Assembly: GCA_001630475.1 (NCBI GenBank)
Contig: KV419396.1
Location: forward strand, 1,012,877-1,076,876
From: Sistotremastrum niveocremeum HHB9708
Lineage: Eukaryota > Basidiomycota > Agaricomycetes > Sistotremastrales > Sistotremastraceae
Direction: 5' to 3'
Length of the DNA: 64,000 nt
Below the pieces are notes generated by a model that ran no database searches, was not told the origin of the DNA, and saw only the letters and a list, made by a program, of their open reading frames with translations. Position 1 is the stretch's first letter; each line of letters starts with the position of its first letter. The position numbers and the translations under genes are program-made. Shown here piece by piece: positions 12,865 to 22,715 of this stretch.

Positions 12865-14218
12865 TTATACATCTTCTTTCTGCTTCTCAGTATGACTTTC
12901 CGTGGGTGAAGGAGTTGATTCTTCTGCTTCTGGAACGGGTTCTTGAGCCCTGGTCAACGCATCTCGAGGAATGTAATGAGCGGGCCAGAAGGGTACGTAG
13001 ATCGCGATGGCGAGGAAGAGAGGGAGTGTGTCCAGGCCGTAGAAGTCTCCCTCGTTGATTGTCAGAGGACCATCGAAACCTTGTGAAAGTTCCGCAACAC
13101 GATATCCTGAACGGATCTATATGCAACGAGTCATTAGAATGACGTGCTGATCGACAAAGAAGAGACGAACCAGGATGCCGATACAACTGAAGAACTGAGC
13201 ACGAGCAAGTGTTCTCCAATCACGGTACCAAGGGAGATGAGCGTCCCGAGTCCATATAGCGGGTTCATTTTTCCTGACCAATCTTGCCCATCGCAAGAAG
13301 ATGCAAGTGAAGGTGAAGAAAGAGGCAGCTTGGATACATAATCCGGCCAGGAAGATCTATGCAACAAGTCAGGGGGTGAATACAGGGGAGTATGAGATCA
13401 CGCACTCGAGAGCCCGTCAATGCACCCTTAGCATCATTCGACGATATCGACAGCGATCCTCCGGCGGCTTGGATCAAGAAAGTGGTGACGTCGGAAGCGA
13501 TGAAATATTTCGTGATACGCTCCGGTCTGACTAGGAGATATTGTCCAGTTTTGAGGTAGCGGGAGAGGCGTCCCAGGAGGACATAATCTGCAGCAATGAA
13601 AGCGCAGGGCTAGTGGACAGATAGACGTCAACCCTCAAAATTTCAGGCGATCTCGGAAGCTGACGTACGGAAAGAACCACAAATAGATATTCCACAATGT
13701 ACATCCCCTTAGAGTCCGGGTGTTGATGCATACCAAATCGGAATGCAAGTCCCAAGGCCATAGCTAAGAGTGGAAACATTCGTGAGCCTTCCAGGTGGGC
13801 GTGGTTCGAGGATACGTACTATATGCGCCTATCGTCATCGATAACATGTATTTCGCACCCCATCTGACCGTGGCAAATGTCATGAAGAACGCCACGAGGA
13901 CATATAGACCTGTAATTTAGGAGAATATCAGTCTTTGAGGAGATCGCGATAGGGTAGAAACAGAACGCACTGAAAGCGATAGCGGTAAGGGTGTTGTTGG
14001 TGATGTATCCAATAGCATTACACGGATCGTCTTTAGGATCCTATCAAGACGCTTTATCAACACTGGGAAGAAAAAAAAATGAATCTGATAGAACAGCGAC
14101 GGACCACATAAGGGTTGGCTGCACATGGAAGTTGTTGACTTTTCTTTGCGAGCACAAGAGAGACAAGCGTAGCCAGGAAAGCAAGTCGGTACGCTGGACT
14201 CGTCTTGCTAGAGAACAT
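12865..14218 (-). CDS. RTA1-family seven-transmembrane protein, copy 1
   Basis: RTA1 proteins are fungal polytopic membrane proteins linked to lipid translocation and resistance to toxic lipids or drugs. On the minus strand, exons give a signal-like start (MFSSKTSPAYRLAFLAT), DPKDDPCNAIGYITNNTL, LYVLVAFFMTFATVRWGAKY, LAFRFGMHQHPDSKGMYIVE, then SDVTTFLIQAAGG and the C-terminal helices FYGLDTLPLFLAIAIYVPF. These are the usual RTA1 blocks. The tail is hydrophilic, ending TEKQKEDV. I chose ATG 14218; a longer start near 14297 in the same frame is possible. About seven short introns, about 300 residues. A homologous gene follows immediately upstream on the same strand. Confidence 0.85.
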
Positions 14219-14644
14219 GGTGGCCAAGACGAAAGTGAGGAGAGGCCCCAGCACGGGGGCGGCAAGTGGTCCGGAGCCGCGGAAACGATCCATGCGGGGC
14301 CGAATCGCGTGGCGGGTGTCAGGGTCAGGGGTCCGATCGGCACTGCTTCGGAAGATCTCAATGCACTTCGAACGCGAACTTGTCTCCGTTTCGTGAGCAA
14401 CTACAGCAAAGGCTTTGGTTCTGTAACGCAGCAATTCTTTCCGCGTTTAAATTGTCTTCTTTGAACGCAGATTCCGAAATCTTCACGAACAGAACTTGAA
14501 AGCCTGGGAAAATTCACATGAAGCACAAGATAAGCGGCAAACACACTAAAAGTCCCATGTTGTATTAAATACCGTGAAAATAACCCAAAATCTATGGAGA
14601 GCGTATCGGAAGCAACTCTAACGGTTGATGATCCATTATGCAAC
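14219..14644. other. Intergenic region upstream of RTA1 copy 1
   Basis: This separates the start of RTA1 copy 1 (14218, minus) from the end of RTA1 copy 2 (14645, minus). It likely holds the promoter of copy 1. Open frames here are shadows or possible 5' extensions; no independent gene is supported. Confidence 0.4.
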
Positions 14645-15952
14645 CTAAGGACCTATATTGCGGAGCGGTACGTCATCACCGTTCCGTCCGGCTTTTTTCA
14701 CATCTGGAATAAAGTGTCCCGGCCAGAATGGAACGTAGACACCAACAGCGATGAGCAGTGGCAATGTGTCCAAAGCATAGAAGAAGCCTTCAGTAGTGGC
14801 GAGATGCCCTACATACCCCTCACTCAACTCAGCCACACGGTATCCAGATCGGATCTGTAAAAGTGAATTTAGTAGATACTTCCGTCGGGCCCCTGATAAC
14901 ATACCAGAACGCCGATACAGCTGATGAATTGGGCCTTTGCAAGCGTACGCCAGTCTCTGTACCAGGGATATGCGGCGTCTCGATTCCATGTCTCGGGTTC
15001 TTTGGCTCGGACGATGAGAACCCAATATGTGAACATCGCGGTGAAGAAAAGGAATGAGATCGCTTGGAGGATGAGTCCGGCTTGGAAAATCTGCCCATGC
15101 ATCAGCAATAGTGTTCATTCACCGAGTGTAAGAAACTCACGTGTCCGCCAGCAACTGCGGTGTTCAGATTCTTCGATATGGTCAACGTTCCTCCGGCGGC
15201 CTATGAAGAGGTCAGATAAAAAAGGGATTCTGACAAAGTCAACAAACCTGGATTAGGAAAGTCGAGACGTCGGACAGAACGAAGAACAACGTTATCCGTC
15301 GAGGACTGATTGGAAGATATTTTCCTTGACCAAGGTGGCCGGCCATTCGTCCGAGTAGGACATACTCCGCAGCAATAAACGCACAAGGCTACTCGAGAAT
15401 CAACAAAAGTCAAAACTCCGAACGAGACCAAACTAACCGAAAGCACAATCAGAAGGTCTTCTCCGATATATATTCCCCTCGAATCAGGGTTAGAATGCAG
15501 TGCGAACCGGAAAGCAAAGCCCAAAGTAAAAGCTGTCATCACGATTATGTCAACGGAGGAAGACGCCGCCGCAGTAGTGAGATAACAAACTATAGGCGCC
15601 GATAGTCATTGCGAGCATGTATCTTGCGCCCCATTTGACGGTGGCGAAGGTCATGTAGATTGCTATGCAGAGGAAAATAGCTTGGGAGGCGAGTTCAGCG
15701 GTGTGGAGGGTGAAATTTTGGATTTTGGATTACTCACTGAAGGCGATGGCTGTTGGGACATTGCTGGCAATATAACGAAGTGGATTGTTGGGGTCGTGTT
15801 TCGGGTCCTATCCACAGACAGCCATTAGAACATACAGAAGCCTAAAGGCACGTTGCAGGACGCACAGTGAATGGATCAACAGTAGAATTTGACGCGGTAG
15901 CAAAACCAACAAGAAGGAAGAAAATGAATGACAAGGAGGTCTGTAAAGACAT
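14645..15952 (-). CDS. RTA1-family seven-transmembrane protein, copy 2
   Basis: Start ATG 15952 gives MSLQTSLSFIFFLLVGFATA, a clear signal-peptide or first membrane segment. After an intron (donor GTGCGT, acceptor GGATAG) it continues DPKHDPNNPLRYIASNVPTA. Downstream exons include LGFAFRFALHSNPDSRGIYI, FQAGLILQAISFLFFTAMF, YRDWRTLAKAQFISCIGVL and YALDTLPLLIAVGVYVPFW, and it ends DDVPLRNIGP. Exon positions, motif order and spacing mirror copy 1, so the two are tandem duplicates that have diverged noticeably. About 300 residues; role presumed to be in membrane lipid handling or stress tolerance. Confidence 0.87.
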
Positions 15953-16084
15953 GTTCGTGAACGAGATGAAGGTGGAGAGGAAGAGAGAGTGCGGTACCCT
16001 ATATAGCTGCTGCGGCACCGAAGAATTGAGAGATTAAAGCTGCCGAAGCTGGCCGAAGCACCGTGCTTGACGCGTGGCTTCCGC

Positions 16085-18210
16085 ATGCCGATCCGAAAAC
16101 GCTGCCCTATCTGCGCTTCGAAGAAATGGCACAAAGAGCCTCAGAGTGGGCTTATTATTTGTAGTGAAGGACACGTACTTGAGGTGAGTTGATTTATGCG
16201 TCATTTTGGCTTGATTTTAATTTATTTGATGCAGAATTATCGGAATGAGACGAATGAGACAACGGAATTGGGCCCTCACGCGCGTAAAAAGCGAACGATA
16301 AAGTCTTCGAAGAAGGGAAAGGCAGCTGCGGACAGGTCAGACCCCCATAGTAAGCTCTCCGATACCTATATGCAGAGCTCTCGTTGATATACAGCGCAGT
16401 TTATTATGGAGGCCGCGCGACATACCACTACTTCCAGTGTCTTCAATTGCTGCTTCGCCAGCAGATTGCTGTGCTCTCTGAGACATGGAATTTGCCTCCC
16501 GAGTTTGAGGTACGTTCCTTAATTGACTGTGGGGATTTGCTTAACCGCTCTGTCTAGAATGTTTGCAGAGACATCTGGGCGCTGCATCTGAGTTTGCTCC
16601 CAGACGTGCCACCGCCCGAACCTTTTCTCTTTGCCACCGGGACAGGAGAAAAGAACAAGAGTGGCCGTGAAAAATCAGGAGACGGTGCGAGCGGTGAAGA
16701 GAGTGGGAGCTCCAGCGGCTCTTCAGAGTCCTCTGAAGACGAAGACGACGAGAACGAAAGAACGCTAGCAAGAATGATGCGCGAAGCCTCTATCGCTGGA
16801 GACGAACATGATGGGATTCCACATATCCCTCAACCAATAGCATCTTCATCGAAGAAGAATAAACGTCACGAATTTGACACGCCAGCGAGCACAATTGCTG
16901 TTCTCGTTATTGGGTGCTGGCTTCTGCGTGTACCTGTTATGTACATGGATTTCGTGAGGTAAGCCCACTTTTTGCTGAAAAGTTCGGAGGCTCATTCATG
17001 CCGAAGGCTGATAGAACGGTATACGCTCCCCTATCTAGATCCCTGCCGTAACTTTCCGCAAGAAATGACCCGACATCTTAGCAAGTACACTCGAACGTTG
17101 CTATCGCCCAGGGTGTGTACTCAAATGTTTACATTGCGATTTTTCCTCACACAAAGCTACAGTGGCCTCCGAACCCCTTGGCGATACACAAACTAGTGAG
17201 CCGATTGGCAAGACTCATGTATGCAAAGTATGAGATCAAGATCCCGGAAGTGAACGGGGCGCCAATGATGTGGCGAGCCGCCAGAGCGATGAGCGGAACC
17301 GGTACGTTTACCGGGTGATGCTGTTGCACGTTTCTCAAGTTTGTGAGCAGCCACGTTATACGTACAAGCGAAGGCGTTGGCTCAGACGCTGTCGCTGCCT
17401 TTGACATTACACTTCACGCTCGGCCCTTCATTGGATAATGAAAAAGAAAACGGGCCGAGATGGCACGCGGACGATAATGTGCCGGTTGAGGTGTCACTTG
17501 TTGCAGTGGTCATTATTGTGCTGAAGATGACGCACGGGTACGACGGGACAGAGCGGTACGTGGGCACTATGACACATGATCGTGAAAATTAAAATATAGG
17601 AGGTCGATGGTCGATGAGGGGGACCTTGGGTGTGCGATGGCTGAGCGGGAGGCGTACATCGCGGAGCTGAAGAAGCAGGTTGTGGATGGGACTAGAACGG
17701 AAGAGGCTGTCCTATCAGGTCGATCAGAGAGGTGCGTGCTAGGGCCAGGCACGAGATGGGTACTAATTCGGCTTCAGGCCAGTGAACGAATGGCATCCGG
17801 CAGAAATCGACGCCTATCTGCAAATGTGCGAGGTCGGCTTGCTCGGCGACGAGAGTGCGCGCAGGACGGGTAAGGCCAGATCGATCGCCGACGAATGCAC
17901 TCACTCGATCGACCCAGGTTTCGATCTTGTTTCGGCGTATTTTGGTGGCGAAGCCGGCGACGGACATGTGCAAGCCGAGGGAAGCAGCCGGCAAATTTCG
18001 CCGCTTCCGGCAACGGGGTTACCGGATGAGGCGACCGGGATTGAGCCTGGCAGCTGGCACAGTGTATATAATACGCAGGATATTCTGGGCGAGGTGCCGG
18101 ACGAGTACGGGACAGTGCTGGCAGTCGGTGCACGCTGGGCCGGGGTGAGCGTCGAGGAGGTGTCGCGGGTAGTTGAGCGGTTCGAGCGACGGCTAAGTAG
18201 CCGTGAATAG
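16085..18210 (+). CDS. RRN7: RNA polymerase I initiation factor Rrn7/TAF1B
   Basis: TFIIB-like component of the core factor that recruits Pol I to rDNA. Start ATG 16085 gives MPIRKRCPICASKKWHKEPQ; the zinc ribbon is CPIC...CSEGH. The next exon reads ENYRNETNETTELGP, then IYSAVYYGGRATYHYFQCL and QQIAVLSETWNLPPEFE, the N-terminal cyclin-fold region. An acidic Ser/Glu-rich insert (about 16640-16760) precedes STIAVLVIGCWLLRVPVMY and LQWPPNPLAIHKLVSRLARL, again typical of TAF1B/Rrn7. The C-terminus, Gly/Glu-rich, ends EVSRVVERFERRLSSRE. About seven introns; roughly 600 residues. The next gene on the same strand starts 102 bases downstream. Confidence 0.85.
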
Positions 18211-18312
18211 AATAAGCGCGAAAGTTGCCGTCGCCTCCTGCGTTCACACCTATGCCTCGTTATTTCGTCTTATCCTGACCAAGTCGCTCGTTCGTCCCCT
18301 GACTCTCTCCTC

Positions 18313-20729
18313 ATGCGTCGTTTCGTCGCTCTCTTTGCAAAGAACAAGTCGTCTGACAACCGCAAGGACAAGCACAACAGCCCGCACCCACCGCCGTCCG
18401 ACCCACCCTCCTCTATCTCCTCAGTCCGCAAACGACCCTCAAAAGTCTTGCCCAACTCGCCTCTCAATCTCCACCCACCACATCCACCGTCGCTCAGACA
18501 AGGCAGCTTTGGCAACACCTCTTCGTCGTCCTCTGATGTCTCATCGCCCAGTGCGCCCCACACCCCCGATGACGACCCTCGCAACGCCAAAAAATGGAAA
18601 ATCTGGTCGGGCTCTGGCTCCCAGAACAGCAGCAAGCTCTCCAACACCAGTCTCAAGACGCCATCCATCGTCGTGCCCGACGATCAGTGGCCAGCTCTGA
18701 CCACAGAATGGGTCCCACCAGACGACGCTGCATTTCTGCGTCCGGCTTCACGGCAGGCGCCTCAGCCCCCCCCACCTGTCCCGTCGTCCTTTGGCCAGGC
18801 TAGAAAATCCACACCTTCCGTTGCCTCGTCAGACAACGAAGAGTCAGAGTCCGAGTCTGAAGAGTCTGATGAATTTGCAGGTCCAGTCACTGTCCCCATC
18901 TCAACACCACCACGCCGTTCACTCGTCTTGACATCGACCAACACTGCTCAACCCACACTCCCACGACCACCGCCATCAAGGCTAAATCCAGCTTCATACA
19001 CCAAACTTCATGCTTTGACCCTTGCTAGTCTTATTCCAACTCCATCACCGCCGCCTCTGCTTCATTTCCCGTCTGCACCTCTTTTCCCACGGTCATCTAA
19101 CCCACCTCATTCACTTTCGTCCGAGCCTTCCCTACTCTCGATCTTACACAAGAAGCACATCTTACGGCGACTAGAGTCTCGCAATCTTACTCCTCTCGAA
19201 GAGGCATCCATTGCCTCCTTTGCGGATCGTCCGCGTGTCTCACCTCGGCCGCCGCCTCCGAAGATCCCCGAGGCCATGTCGGACGTGAAACGACTGGATT
19301 CTTATAGTCGTGGTTTACATCGGTGGATATATCGACCTTGTTTTGAGGAAAGGGTGTCTGTATGGACCATGTCCGTTGATGGATACGACATCGTCAAGGA
19401 CAGGGTCACAGGCTCAGGGACTGCCGTTCTGGACCTCGAGTTCTCTCCGGGACTAGAGGCTTTGGCAGGATATGGAAGCAGCGATTTGGAAGAGGATACT
19501 GGCGCGATTATTTCCCCTGCGTTTACGACAACGCCTTCCTCTGGATGTATGTGGCCTTTTTTCGCTGCTCTTCGTTCGTGTCTAATGTTTTGATGATAGC
19601 CATCTCAAGCGCAAAAGCAACGTCGTTCCGACCGTTGCCCTCGCCGCTCAGAGTTGAGCATGTACCCCAGGCTGGTGTGGCAGGGTCATCTCGCCAATCC
19701 ATTCATGCCGAAGCCCCAAAACGTGGTGTCCGCTTCACAACGGATCCTGCAGACGAGGCCAATCTTCCTCTTGCCGTCACAGTGCAGGCCAAGAAGCAAT
19801 TACGTCTAGAACAGGAGCGCATTGAGCGAGAAGAGCAAGAGCTACGCTACCGCGAGGAGAAAAAAGCTCGCGAGGAAGAACGGAGGAAAAAGCAATATGC
19901 TGAAGAAGTCATTGCCTCTCGTTTGCGTAGCCAAGCTCAGAGGGGTGTGATTATTCCTGGATCGTCCCGAGAGTTGGATACTCTTACGGAGGGTAAATCC
20001 AGTCATCACCTTAGACCTGTTTATGACTCTTCGACGTCTCGCTCGCGGAGTTCACAAGCCTTCTCCGAAACGGGCAGTGTGCGGAGTGGACGTTCACGTA
20101 CACATGGATCTTCTGGCCCTTACAGCAGTGGATCACGCAGTCTGTATTCTGGAGAGGACGGCGTACTAGCGCCTCCGTACCGCGATTCCAGTGGTTCGCG
20201 ATCGCGTACTCCAACGACTGCATCACCTACTGGATCTTCAGAAGACCTCCGAAGAGTTGGCAACCACTCATCTTCAGAGTCTATCCAAAGTAGATCACGG
20301 AAGACCAGTGAACGTCCGTCGAATAGGCGACACAGTACACGTCCAGATCCCTCCATCCCTCCTGTTCCCTTCCTCGCGCGAGATTGGGAAACTCAAGAGA
20401 TCCCTCTTCCTTCTGCTGCGCCACAAAGAGGACCTTTCATGGCCTCTTTAAGATCCCACCGACCACCATCATTGGCGAGCAATCATAGCACAGAGCGCCT
20501 CGATCTCCAACCTCCACATGCACCATTTAGACCGGAACATGCACGCCGAGCGAGTGAAGAAGAGGCTCTGCGTGGACGCCCCAGAGTGAATCCGAATTTC
20601 AGCGTCACGTCTCGAAGGTCTACACCTTCAATCGTAGACTGGAACCAGGCTGCATATCTTCCACAGCCGTACTCACAGCCTTTGCCTCCCAATCGGAACT
20701 CTACTCGACGCAGAACTTTGATCACTTGA
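18313..20729 (+). CDS. Large disordered protein with a basic coiled coil, unknown function
   Basis: Two exons, 18313-19546 and 19600-20729, joined by a clean GTATGT...GATAG intron, give 787 residues. The first 320 residues are Pro/Ser-rich and disordered. A folded-looking block follows (RLDSYSRGLHRWIYRPCFEE, SVWTMSVDGYDIVKDRVTG, AVLDLEFSPGLEALAGY) at about residues 330-400. A strongly charged helix (QLRLEQERIEREEQELRYRE) near residues 490-550 is a likely coiled coil, and the rest is Ser/Arg-rich. Similar architecture occurs in basidiomycete proteins of unknown role. I do not recognise a named domain. The conserved block is the part most worth searching. Confidence 0.8.
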
Positions 20730-21157
20730 TGTCGATGTCTTCACTTTCGCTACATCTTGGAACTTTATCTTTTTCTTCTGTTTTCCTGATTGAGTCTGTA
20801 CGTTCGTAGGTGGGTACCACCAGATCGGGATTGAAATCGCAGAGCGCGGACTTGTCTTTGCTTGACATTCGCCATTATGCGGATCATCATAAGATGGTTT
20901 GTTAGATCCACCTATCTATCTCGAGGACGATTTTATTTTCCTGGTTTCTTTTTCTGCTCCATCCATCATAACTAATAATCAACACCGAACTTTTAGGTTG
21001 TCTTGTCTTGTCGCATCATTTCTTCTCAATGGATCACATTCATATCTGCATACTATTTTGTTCACTGTTTACAATTATGTCCTCGATGCTGTCGAAATCC
21101 GCTCCTGTATCAGACTGATACATCCCCTGTCATGTTCCAATACTCATAATCAAATTA
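20730..21157. other. Convergent intergenic region
   Basis: AT- and pyrimidine-rich sequence between two 3' ends (plus-strand gene ending 20729, minus-strand gene ending 21158). Probably the two 3' untranslated regions. Nothing else seen. Confidence 0.5.
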
Positions 21158-21725
21158 TCAAAGTGTGATGCCGCCGTCCTCATCGAATCCTTCGGGCTCA
21201 GTTTGGGAGCGAGTGGATTCGGGTGGAGGGTCAGCAGGGAGTGCATAGTGTGGATTTGAGGCCAAGACTCCCCCTTTGCTTTGCAATGCTAAACGAAGCA
21301 TCAGGATTCGTTCATTTTGCGAGTCGCTAGGTTGCACAGGGTTCGATCTTCAAAATTGCACAAGCAAAGTTCCATCTCACATGATTGCCTTATTTTCCTG
21401 AAACGCTTCGACGAGGTCCTTGTCTGGAGGGTCCGTAGTCAAATGACTTTGCAATTCGGTTTGCGTGTCGTTGAGGAGAGCCAACGAATTCTGAAGTCGT
21501 GCAATTTCTGAAAGACCTCAGACTGAGACAAAAGCCAGTGTATATCGAGATATAAGTGAACCTGCTGTGATCGTCGACACGTCGAGCGAAAGAGCCTCCT
21601 CGAACGTAAACGGCTGCTTGTGCCTCGGTGTAAATTCCATGGGCGAGGCTTACGTCATCGCCATCCTCGTTCGACGAAGCGGAAGCTCCTTCAAGTCGCC
21701 GCTGACTAAGCACAACGTCATTCAT
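21158..21725 (-). CDS. Small coiled-coil protein of unknown function
   Basis: Three exons on the minus strand: MNDVVLSQRRLEGASASSN...HSR, then EIARLQNSLALLNDTQTELQ...ENKAI, then DSQNERILMLRLALQSKGG, ending FDEDGGITL. About 150 residues. The middle and third exons form amphipathic helix with leucine spacing, so a coiled coil is likely. Introns have normal ends (the second is GTGAGA...CCTAG). Start ATG 21725 is chosen; an in-frame ATG three codons upstream (21734) overlaps the TspO start codon, and a longer reading to 21851 would be antisense to TspO exon 1. The size and helical core recall small fungal adaptor proteins of BLOC-1 or endosomal type, but I cannot assign a family. Confidence 0.6.
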
Positions 21726-21732
21726 CCGTACC

Positions 21733-22546
21733 ATGTCTACCTTCTCCCTCCCTGCGATTTTCATAGCCATTCCGCGCAATCCTGTGCTCGCTGTTGGTCT
21801 CCCACTTGCGTTGGGGACACTCAGTGGATTGCCGACGAGCAATGTCGTCAAGACTGCTTGGTATCAGGCAAGTAGCTGCTCTGTGCTCTGAAGTCGTCTC
21901 TCAGACTCATTTGATGTCGTAGAACCTTCGTTCGCCACCAGGACGCCCTCCTAACGGTGCTTTCCCCATCGTATGGAGCACCCTTTACATCGGTTTGTTA
22001 AATTCAACTTCGTTGTTGGGATTTTGCTCATATATATGTCTATAGCAATGGGTTACGCCAGCCGTTTGGCAGTAAAGGCTCTCGATAGTAGTTTACTTCC
22101 GGCTACTCAGTAAGTCCATCTTCATGAGCTTACGATTGTATCTGAATCATAATTGCAGGGATACGCTCCGCACGGCCCTGGCCTTGTACTGGGGACAGCT
22201 CGCCCTCAACTTGCTCTGGACGCCCCTGTTCTTCGGTTTGAAACGCGTAAGCATTCAGCAGCACTCTTGAAGATTCATCCGTCATCTCATTCTCCTAGCC
22301 GGGACTTGCTCTCCTCGACTGTACCGCGCTCACTGGGACGACGGTTTACCTTACCGTGAGCCATACGCAGCTTCAATCCAGCATTCACTAACTGGGTCTT
22401 TGTAGACTCTCCTTCATGAACCCACCGGAGGACAGTCCACTTGGTTGTTGGCACCTTATTGCGCGTGGCTCGGCTGGGCGACGTACTTGAATGCAGGCAT
22501 CTGGTGGCTCAACAGAGATCTCAAGCCCAGCGGCAAGAAGTACTAG
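21733..22546 (+). CDS. TspO/MBR translocator protein
   Basis: Five-helix outer-membrane (mitochondrial in eukaryotes) protein of the TspO/peripheral benzodiazepine receptor family, which binds porphyrins and sterol-like ligands. Start ATG 21733 reads MSTFSLPAIFIAIPRNPVLA. Core motifs are AWYQNLRSPPGRPPNGAF, PIVWSTLYIAMGYASRLAVK, YWGQLALNLLWTPLFFGLKR and WLLAPYCAWLGYVLNAGIWW, all diagnostic for the family (WxxLxxPxxxP, W..LY..MG.A, Q..LN..W). It ends DLKPSGKKY, about 180 residues. The first intron (21868-21922) has a GC donor (GCAAGT) and AG acceptor. Four introns in all. Divergent from the small coiled-coil gene with only 7 bases between start codons. Confidence 0.92.
21868..21922 (+). other. 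GC-AG intron in TspO
   Basis: Exon TATCAG is followed by GCAAGT and the intron ends GTCGTAG. The protein runs AWYQ/NLRSPPGRPPNG across it, which matches the TspO family, so the splice is well supported. GC-AG is a rare but known U2-type variant. Confidence 0.8.
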
Positions 22547-22715
22547 TTTCGTGTTCAACGCATATACGAAGTCACGATGGCAAAAGTTGTACAAGTAATA
22601 ACCTGTACTTATCATTGTTAAAATATTCAAAGAAACTTCTCATCAACCCCCTTACAAATTTAAGAGTACTTTTCGCTTTCGACGACTTTCCGTCCTCGCC
22701 GTCTGTTGAGATGCT

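Noticed and set aside
18270-18668. Minus-strand open frame of 132 codons
   Set aside because: It is antisense to the Pro/Ser-rich first exon of the 18313 gene; GC-rich low-complexity sequence leaves frames open.
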